From Streptomyces narbonensis (GTDB taxonomy: Bacteria > Actinomycetota > Actinomycetes > Streptomycetales > Streptomycetaceae), in the NCBI RefSeq assembly GCF_014649015.1, contig NZ_BMSF01000010.1, positions 248,001 to 312,000 on the forward strand: a stretch of DNA of 64,000 nt, read 5' to 3'. Positions 58,598-64,000 of the stretch are shown in pieces. The notes beneath the pieces are model-generated. The model worked only from the letters and a program-made list of their open reading frames with translations, was not told the DNA's origin and did no database searches. The first letter of the stretch is position 1. Every line of letters begins with the position of its first letter. The position numbers and the translations under genes are program-made.

Positions 58598-59353
58598 TCA
58601 GGAGGCGCCGGCGAGCTCCGCCATGTCGACGACCTGGTCGGCCGGGGGCGCGGTGACCGTGATCGGCTTGTCGTAGTCGCTGAAGGTGACCGTGCCGGGC
58701 TCCTTGCCGCCGGCCTCCACGACACGGAGGACGAACGGCTTGGCGGAGTCCTTGGCCACGTAGAAGGTGGTGGTCTCGCCCTTCGTGCCCTTCTTCGTCA
58801 GCACGGCGGCGGGCGTGCCGTCTACGTCGGCGTCCTCGCCGCGGGTCAGGCCCTTGCGCGGCGTGTCCTCGTCCATGTCCTTGACGATGGTCTTGAGGTC
58901 GCAGAAGGCGTCGGGGCCTTCGTCTCCGGCGGGCATCTTCATCCAGCGGCCCTTGAGCAGCGCGGTCATCGCGCCGTCCTCCTCCGAGGAGTCGCCCTCC
59001 CCGCCGGCGGTGGAGCTCCAGAAGGCCTCGTCGCCCTTCATGTAGCTGAAGCCGCCGGTGCCGATCATCTCGGCCTTGCCGCCCTTGGCGGCCTCCATCG
59101 TGCCCTGGCAGGAGCCCTTGCTGTCGACGGAGAGATCGACCGTCATCTCCTCGCCGTCGGTCTTGCCCTTGCCGTTCATGTGGAAGGCGGTGGCCGCCTT
59201 CGTCGTCGCGACCGCCTTGTCGGCGATGGCGTCGGCCGTGAGGCCGGCGAAGGGGTCCGCGGCCTTGTCGTCGCCCTGGGAACAACCCGTGACGCCCGCG
59301 ACCACGGCCGCGCAGACCGTCGCCGCAACCCAGAGCTTCCGATTGGCCTTCAT
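58598..59353 (-). CDS. LppX/LprAFG-like lipoprotein
   Basis: A 251-residue lipoprotein with lipobox VTGC and lipidated Cys24. The mature part shows TAFHMNGKGKTDGEEM, GFSYMKGDEAFW, KGRWMKMPAGDE and PPADQVVDMAELAG, closely parallel to the downstream paralogue, so the two arose by tandem duplication. It probably sits on the outer membrane face and binds a hydrophobic or glycolipid ligand, as LppX-like proteins do; this is family inference. It starts 140 bases after adnA ends. Confidence 0.85.
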   Translation of the reverse strand: MKANRKLWVAATVCAAVVAGVTGCSQGDDKAADPFAGLTADAIADKAVATTKAATAFHMNGKGKTDGEEMTVDLSVDSKGSCQGTMEAAKGGKAEMIGTGGFSYMKGDEAFWSSTAGGEGDSSEEDGAMTALLKGRWMKMPAGDEGPDAFCDLKTIVKDMDEDTPRKGLTRGEDADVDGTPAAVLTKKGTKGETTTFYVAKDSAKPFVLRVVEAGGKEPGTVTFSDYDKPITVTAPPADQVVDMAELAGAS

Positions 59354-59493
59354 GCGTGTACTCCCTCAGCGTTCGTTCACAGCCGTCTTCACAGACTGTC
59401 TTCACGGCGGCCTTATGCGGGCCGCCGTGAAGACCGACGCGTGAGGGCGAGCAAAGGGTGCACGAAGCGGAGCGTGATGCTCCGCACATGTCG

Positions 59494-62400
59494 TCATTCG
59501 ACGATCTGGCGGCCCTCCGGCTGGGCGCTGCACGAGGCGCGGAAGGCGCAGTTCGCGCAGTGCCCGCCGGTCGTGGGCGTGAAGCGCTCGTCGAGGACTC
59601 GGCCGGCGGCGGTGGCGAGCAGGTCCCCGACCCACTCCCCTTCCAGGGGTTCCTGGGCCTGGACCTTGGGCAGGGCGTCCCCGCCCTCCTTCTTCGGGGC
59701 GGCCTGCCTCAGCTGGACGAGTTCGGCGCCGCCCGGCTCCGGCCGGTGCCCGTCGAAGACCTCGTCGAGGGCTCCCTCCCGGACCGCGAGCTGGTAGACG
59801 GCGAGCTGCGGGTGGTGGGCGACCTCGTCCCGGGTGGGCGCGGACTTGCCGGTCTTGAAGTCGACGACGTACGCGCGGCCCTGCTCGTCGGTCTCGACGC
59901 GGTCCATGGAGCCGCGGATGCGGACCGCGTACTCCCCCGCCTCCAGGGTCACGTCGAAGCCGTGCTCGGAGGCGGCGGGGGTGCGGCCGCCGCGGTCCAT
60001 GACGTGCCATTGCAGGAAGCGTTCGAGTGCCACGCGCGCGTGGGCCTTCTCCTGGGCCGACTTCCAGGGCGCGTCGAAGGCGAGGGCGTCCCAGACGGAG
60101 TCCAGGCGGGCCATCAGGACGTCGAGGTCGGCCGGGGTGCGGCCGGAGGCGACCTCGTCGGCGAGGACGTGCACGACGTTGCCGAAGCCCTGCGCGGCGG
60201 TGGCCGGGGCCGCGGCCTTGACCTCGCGCCCCAGGAACCACTGGAGGGAGCAGGTGGTGGCGAGGTTCTCCAGGGCGCTCGGCGACAGGGCGACGGGCGC
60301 TTCGCGGTCGCGCAGCGGCACCGTGCTGTGCGTCGGCTCGAAGAGTCCCCACCAGCGGTCCGGGTGCGCGGCCGGCACCAGCGGCTGGCCGTCCTCGTCG
60401 GTGAGCGCGGCGAGGGAGGCGAGGCGGTGGGCGGCGGCGTCGCGGAGCGCGGGCGAGGCGGCCGGGTCGACGGTCGTCGCCCGGAGCTCGGCGACCAGGG
60501 CGGAGACGGCGAGGGGGCGGCGGGGGCGGCCGGGCACCTCCTTCGGCTCGGCGCCGAACTCGGTGAGGAACCGTGAGGGCTGGTCCCCGTCCTCCGCCGG
60601 TGCCTTCACGGCGGTGACGACGAGGCGGTCGCGGGCGCGGGTGGCGGCCACGTAGAAGAGGCGGCGCTCCTCGGCGAGCAGGGCGCCCGGTGTGAGGGGC
60701 TCGGCGAGGCCGTCGCGGCCGATGCGGTCGGCTTCGAGGAGGGAGCCGCGGCGGCGCAGGTCGGGCCAGAGGCCCTCCTGGACGCCGGCGACGACGACGA
60801 ATCCCCATTCGAGGCCCTTGGAGCGGTGGGCGGTCATGAGGCGGACGGCGTCGGGGCGGGTGTGGCGGCGGGTGAGGGTGTCGGCGGCGATGTCCTGGGC
60901 GTCGAGCTCTTCGAGGAAGTTGAGGACACCACGGCCGCCGACGCGTTCCTCGGCGCGGGCGGCGGTCTCGAAGAGCGCGCAGACGGCGTCGAGGTCGCGG
61001 TCGGCGTTGCGCCCGGCGGGGCCGCCGCGGAGGGCGGCGCGCTCCAGGCGGCCGGGCCAGGGGGTGCCGTTCCAGAGCACCCAGAGTGCCTCCTCGGCGG
61101 TGCCGCCGGCGTCGAGGAGCGTACGGGTCTCCTGGAGGAGCTTGCCCAGGCGCTGGGCGCCGCGGGCGTAGGCGGGGTCGTGGGCGACGAGGCGCTCGGG
61201 CTCGGCGAGGGCGCGGGCGAGGAGGACGTCGGAGGGGGGCGGGACCTTGTTGCCCGCGGCGCGCTCCTCGTCGCGGAGGGCGCGGCCGAGGCGGCGGAGG
61301 TCGGCGGGGTCGACGCCGGCGAGGGGTGAGGCGAGGAGTTCCTGCGCGGTCTCCACGGGGAGCCATCCGGCGGTGGCGGTGGCGGTGGCGTCGGTTGCGG
61401 GCTCCGGCTGCGCCGGGGCGTCGCCGTCGGGCGCGGGTCCGGGTGCGGCGGGCGCGGCGGGGGCGGACGCGGGCGCGGGCACGGGCGCGGCGGGCGCGGG
61501 CGCGTGGGGCGACGGGGGCGCCGACGGTGCGGCGCCGTGGGTGGTTGTGCCCACCCGTTCCGCCCCGGCGGAACGCATGCCCACAACGAGATCCGGCGAG
61601 AGCGCGGGCTCGGCCGCGGCCAGGTCCGACGAGAGCGCGGGCTCGGCCACGGCCAGGTCCGACGAGAGCGCGGGCTCGGCCACGGCCAGGTCCGACGAGT
61701 GTGCGGTGTGGTGGGGCTTCGCCACCGCGCGGAGGGCCAGGAGCAGGGGGGAGACCGCCGGCTCGTGGCGGAGGGGGGTGTCCGCGGCGTCCGTCTCGAC
61801 CGGGACGCCCGCCGAGGTGAGGGCGCGGCGGAGGGACGGGAGGGTGGCGGCGGCTCGGGTGAGGACGGCCATGTCCTGCCAGGGGACGCCGTCCTCCAGG
61901 TGTGCCCGGCGCAGCAGGTCGGCGATGTTCTCGGCCTCCGCCGAGGCCGTGGGGTACGTGTAGGCCTCGGCCCGGCCGCCCGGGCGGGCCGGCGTCAGCT
62001 CGCGGTGCGCGCGGACCTTTTCGGAGGGGAGCCGGGTCAGCGGCATGCGCTGGGTGAGCAGCCTCGTCGCGCCGAGGAGCTCGGCGCCCGCGCGGCGCGA
62101 GGTGCCCAGGACCTTGACGGCCGCGCCGCCGAAGGCGTCCGGAAAGTCGAGGATGCCGTTCACGTCGGCGCCCCGGAAGGCGTAGATGGACTGGTCCGGG
62201 TCGCCGAAGGCGACGACCGTGGGCCCGCCCGTCGCCCGCTCGCCGCCCCGCACGGACGCCCGGCGGGCGGCCCCGGTCGCCTCGCCCGTGAGGGCGTGCA
62301 GGAGCCGGACCTGCGCCGGGTCGGTGTCCTGGTACTCGTCGACGTAGATCGCGTCGTACCCGGGCAGGCGGGCGCTCCTCGCGAGCGGTACGGCCCGGTG

Positions 62401-63141
62401 GACGAGTTCCGTGTAGTCGAGGACGCCCTGGAGGTCGAGGACGTCGAGGTACTCGGCGAGGAAGGCGGCCGCCGCCTTCCAGTCCGGGCGGCCGACGCGC
62501 TCCGCGAAGCGGGCCAGGGCGTCGGGGCCGAGGCCCAGCTCGCGCGAGCGCGCGAGGACGGCCCGGACCTCGTCGGCGAAGCCGCGGGTGGTGAGGCAGG
62601 CGCGGAGTTCGTCGGGCCAGGCGACCCGTCCGAGGCCCGCCTTCTCCAGGTCGATCTGGCCGGCGAGCAGCTCGCGCACGGCGAGGTCCTGCTCGGGTCC
62701 GGAGAGCAGCCGCAGCGGTTCGGCGAAGAGCTCGGCGTCCTGGTGGGCGCGGATCAGGGCGTAGCAGTACGAGTGGAAGGTCGTCGCCTGCGGCGGGCGG
62801 CGGCCGCCGAGCCGGGTGGCCATCCGGTCGCGGAGTTCGACGGCGGCCTTGCGGCTGAAGGTGAGGACGAGGAGCCGCTCGGGATCGGCGCCCCGCTCCA
62901 TCCGGGCCGCGACCGACTCGACCAGCGTCGTCGTCTTTCCGGTGCCGGGTCCGGCGAGGACGAGGAGTGGTCCGCCCTCGTGGTCAACCACTTCCCGCTG
63001 GGCTGCGTCCAGCTGAGGGGGATCCAGCGGGGCCGGCGCGGTACGCACCAGTCGGTACGCGCCCGGGGTCCGCTGCCGGCCCGCACCCGGGTACGGCTGA
63101 CCCTGGTGCGGCGTGTGCCGGGTGGTGGAGGAGGAGCTCAC
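59494..63141 (-). CDS. adnA: AdnA-type helicase-nuclease subunit with Fe-S cysteines
   Basis: A 1215-residue partner of AdnB. Motor motifs: LVLAGPGTGKTTTLVESV (about residue 62), IYVDEYQDTDPAQ, FGDPDQSIYAFRG and LFYVAATRARDR. The C-terminal AddB-like nuclease has SMDRVETDE...VVDFKTGK and four Cys for a 4Fe-4S clamp (TTCSLQWF, then CANCAFRASC). A long Ala/Pro-rich insert between motor regions holds a palindromic element and 33-bp tandem repeats (residues about 490-560). GTG 63141 was chosen; ATG 63207 is in frame. Resects DNA ends for recombination. Confidence 0.92.
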   Translation of the reverse strand: MSSSSTTRHTPHQGQPYPGAGRQRTPGAYRLVRTAPAPLDPPQLDAAQREVVDHEGGPLLVLAGPGTGKTTTLVESVAARMERGADPERLLVLTFSRKAAVELRDRMATRLGGRRPPQATTFHSYCYALIRAHQDAELFAEPLRLLSGPEQDLAVRELLAGQIDLEKAGLGRVAWPDELRACLTTRGFADEVRAVLARSRELGLGPDALARFAERVGRPDWKAAAAFLAEYLDVLDLQGVLDYTELVHRAVPLARSARLPGYDAIYVDEYQDTDPAQVRLLHALTGEATGAARRASVRGGERATGGPTVVAFGDPDQSIYAFRGADVNGILDFPDAFGGAAVKVLGTSRRAGAELLGATRLLTQRMPLTRLPSEKVRAHRELTPARPGGRAEAYTYPTASAEAENIADLLRRAHLEDGVPWQDMAVLTRAAATLPSLRRALTSAGVPVETDAADTPLRHEPAVSPLLLALRAVAKPHHTAHSSDLAVAEPALSSDLAVAEPALSSDLAAAEPALSPDLVVGMRSAGAERVGTTTHGAAPSAPPSPHAPAPAAPVPAPASAPAAPAAPGPAPDGDAPAQPEPATDATATATAGWLPVETAQELLASPLAGVDPADLRRLGRALRDEERAAGNKVPPPSDVLLARALAEPERLVAHDPAYARGAQRLGKLLQETRTLLDAGGTAEEALWVLWNGTPWPGRLERAALRGGPAGRNADRDLDAVCALFETAARAEERVGGRGVLNFLEELDAQDIAADTLTRRHTRPDAVRLMTAHRSKGLEWGFVVVAGVQEGLWPDLRRRGSLLEADRIGRDGLAEPLTPGALLAEERRLFYVAATRARDRLVVTAVKAPAEDGDQPSRFLTEFGAEPKEVPGRPRRPLAVSALVAELRATTVDPAASPALRDAAAHRLASLAALTDEDGQPLVPAAHPDRWWGLFEPTHSTVPLRDREAPVALSPSALENLATTCSLQWFLGREVKAAAPATAAQGFGNVVHVLADEVASGRTPADLDVLMARLDSVWDALAFDAPWKSAQEKAHARVALERFLQWHVMDRGGRTPAASEHGFDVTLEAGEYAVRIRGSMDRVETDEQGRAYVVDFKTGKSAPTRDEVAHHPQLAVYQLAVREGALDEVFDGHRPEPGGAELVQLRQAAPKKEGGDALPKVQAQEPLEGEWVGDLLATAAGRVLDERFTPTTGGHCANCAFRASCSAQPEGRQIVE
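61544..61587. repeat. Palindromic element inside adnA
   Basis: Outer arms GTTGTG (61544-61549) / CACAAC (61582-61587), inner arms CGTTCCGCC (61556-61564) / GGCGGAACG (61567-61575), 2-base loop, 6x6 internal loop. Same design and almost the same sequence as the element in adnB. Confidence 0.88.
61588..61699. repeat. 33-bp tandem repeat array in adnA coding sequence
   Basis: The unit AGGTCCGACGAGAGCGCGG plus GCTCGGCCACGGCC (33 bp) occurs exactly at 61621-61653 and 61654-61686. A diverged copy lies before it (61589-61620) and a partial copy after. It encodes an in-frame 11-residue repeat, SSDLAVAEPAL. It directly abuts the palindromic element. Confidence 0.9.
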
Positions 63142-63236
63142 GTGGTTCGCCGGTCCTGGGGGAAGAGGTGGTGCGGGTGATGCGGATGTTGCGGGTGTCG
63201 CGCCCATGCGCCGCGGCCGTCGCCACGGCGGACGCG

Positions 63237-63248
63237 AACGTCGACGTT
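63237..63248. promoter_or_regulatory. Perfect palindrome upstream of adnA
   Basis: AACGTCGACGTT is a 12-bp perfect palindrome 96 bases before the chosen adnA start. It resembles but does not match the actinobacterial SOS box (TCGAAC-N4-GTTCGA). The rest of the 251-base gap 63142-63392 shows no gene or clear terminator. Confidence 0.35.
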
Positions 63249-63392
63249 ACGCGAAACGGACCGGCGCCGAGCCGTACTCCGGAGCGGATACGGCACCGCG
63301 CCCCGTACCGGAAGCGACACCTCATCCCGTACCGCGTCCGCCCCACCGGCCCCTTCCGCCTCGCCCGGCACACGGCCCCCGGGGCTCCGGAC

Positions 63393-63758
63393 TCAGGTGT
63401 GAGATCCGTCCCAGCGCGCCCGCCGCATGTCGATCCTCGGCACGTGTCCCTCGGCAGCCCGGCCCGCCTCGCGCAGCGGAGTGCCCTCCGCGCGGTAGTG
63501 GTCGAGCGCCCGCAGCTCGTGCCCGGGAAGCAGGACCCCGTCCGAGCGGACCACGCGCCACCACGGGGCCGAACCGCCATACAGGGCCATCACCCGGCCG
63601 ACCTGACGCGGCCCGCCCTCGCCCAGCCATTCGGCGACGTCGCCGTAGGTCATGACCCGGCCGGGCGGGATCCCGTCGGCGACGTCGAGCACCCGCTCCG
63701 CGTACTCGGGCAGTTCTCCGGTCTCCCCCACGGGTTCCTCCAGGCTCATCCGTCTCAT
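63393..63758 (-). CDS. Alkyltransferase-like protein (MGMT family, Trp in place of Cys)
   Basis: A 121-residue protein of the O6-methylguanine-DNA methyltransferase fold. The helix GRVMTYGDVAEWLG and the asparagine-hinge equivalent are followed by PWWRVVRSDG, where the alkyl-acceptor Cys of PCHRV is Trp. It is thus an ATL protein that binds alkylated bases and recruits nucleotide excision repair instead of repairing directly. ATG 63758 has GGTGAGG six bases upstream; ATG 63749 is possible. Confidence 0.9.
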   Translation of the reverse strand: MRRMSLEEPVGETGELPEYAERVLDVADGIPPGRVMTYGDVAEWLGEGGPRQVGRVMALYGGSAPWWRVVRSDGVLLPGHELRALDHYRAEGTPLREAGRAAEGHVPRIDMRRARWDGSHT

Positions 63759-63839
63759 CCTGCCTCACCCCACCGACATGGCCCTGATGCCTCCGCGCGG
63801 CGGCTCTTCGTGCCACCATCGTCCGGGCGGTGACTGGTG

Positions 63840-63935
63840 ATACGAGATCAAGAGCGACAAATACACGAACAAGAGCAAGAACGAGAACAGCGGCAAGAGC
63901 GGGAACGACAAGACGCACATGCAGAGACGGACAGG
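63840..63935 (+). other. Purine-rich, AT-richer tract before the last gene
   Basis: This stretch of about 95 bases is dominated by AAGAGC / GAACAAG / GAACGAGAACAG motifs on the plus strand, unlike its GC-rich surroundings. Read in the frame of the next gene it would encode Gln/Glu/Arg repeats with codons (CAA, GAA, CGA) that Streptomyces avoids, so it is probably untranslated leader or promoter DNA. Confidence 0.5.
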
Positions 63936-63938
63936 GTG

Positions 63939-64000
63939 ATGGGGCAGGACACGCAGCCTCCCGAGGAGGGTGAGGCCGGGCTCCCCGAGCGGGTCTCCGG
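63939..64000 (+). CDS. Start of an unidentified gene, cut by window end
   Basis: From ATG 63939 the plus-strand frame reads MGQDTQPPEEGEAGLPERVSG and runs off the window. Upstream GACGGACAGG may be the ribosome site, and GTG 63936 is an equal alternative start. The codons here return to normal high-GC usage. Twenty residues are too few to name a family. Confidence 0.5.
   Translation, partial: MGQDTQPPEEGEAGLPERVS

Noticed and set aside
53954..59797. A plus-strand open frame of 1947 codons opposite adnB and the lipoproteins
   Set aside because: It is a mirror of the minus-strand genes caused by high third-position GC. Its product is Gly/Arg/Glu/Val-rich without motifs, while adnB has all helicase and nuclease motifs.
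61588..61699. Repeat array in adnA as CRISPR-like
   Set aside because: Units are contiguous, in frame and coding; there are no spacers.
63322..63918. Minus-strand 198-codon frame with hydrophobic start opposite the purine-rich tract
   Set aside because: It overlaps the well-supported ATL gene in another frame on the same strand and has no family signature.
63837..63938. GTG at 63837 as an upstream start of the last gene, giving a Gln/Glu/Arg-rich N-terminus
   Set aside because: Codons are strongly atypical and no good ribosome site precedes it; the ATG at 63939 is more plausible.

Overview
The window is high-GC DNA with dense, short-spaced genes, GTG starts and perfect GC-rich hairpins after many operons. 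Gene content and order are those of a Streptomyces core chromosome: the das/nagB amino-sugar locus, nrdAB under a B12 riboswitch, sigR-rsrA, aroA-rsgA-hisN, catalase with its Fur-type regulator, wblC (whiB7), uvrD2-mycoredoxin-nudC and adnAB. No prophage, insertion sequence, integrase or CRISPR array was seen. The accessory-looking material consists of small repeats, a palindromic element and a few insertions between core genes.

Layout. 1-7.4 kb: the end of an SDR gene, then the N-acetylglucosamine/chitobiose regulon (nagB, dasD, dasC, dasB, dasA, dasR) with three visible DasR operators. 7.5-10 kb: a DUF3311 plus sodium:solute symporter pair and a GNAT acetyltransferase. 10-13.8 kb: class Ia ribonucleotide reductase nrdAB behind tandem NrdR-like boxes and a cobalamin riboswitch. 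13.8-18.4 kb: peptide deformylase, a TPR protein, and a two-gene HD / HD-GYP membrane operon. 18.5-21.3 kb: the thiol-stress sigma factor SigR with anti-sigma RsrA and an autoregulatory SigR promoter, a hydrolase and an SRAP (YedK/HMCES) protein. 21.4-26.9 kb: a membrane M50-like protease, aroA, rsgA, an SMR exporter overlapping a TetR gene tail to tail, hisN and a CBS-domain protein. 27-29 kb: catalase divergent from a CatR-like repressor. 29.2-31.6 kb: two identical initiator tRNA genes bracketing a Sel1-repeat protein.

31.7-40.8 kb: a UPF0182 giant membrane protein, a PPA1309-family protein, a PDZ/Lon-like secreted protease, moaE, an epimerase, a zinc-metalloprotease-family protein and a NUDIX hydrolase. 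40.8-44 kb: a TerD-AIM24 fusion with two further AIM24 genes. 44-47.6 kb: a YgjP-type metallopeptidase, an E1/ThiF-like protein next to an ABC1/UbiB kinase, and a small zinc-ribbon protein. 47.7-49.06 kb: wblC with a long attenuator-type leader. 49-64 kb: DNA repair and redox genes (uvrD2, mycoredoxin with a SigR promoter, nudC, M20 peptidase, adnB, two secreted paralogues, adnA, an alkyltransferase-like protein).

Stress response and genome maintenance recur: SigR controls its own gene and probably mycoredoxin, CatR controls catalase, WblC controls antibiotic tolerance, and NrdR/B12 control dNTP supply. The least explained items are the TerD/AIM24 cluster, the E1-like/UbiB pair, the wblC leader, and a palindromic DNA element present in different reading frames inside both adnA and adnB. 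Start codons were chosen from visible ribosome binding sites and family knowledge; no database search was run.
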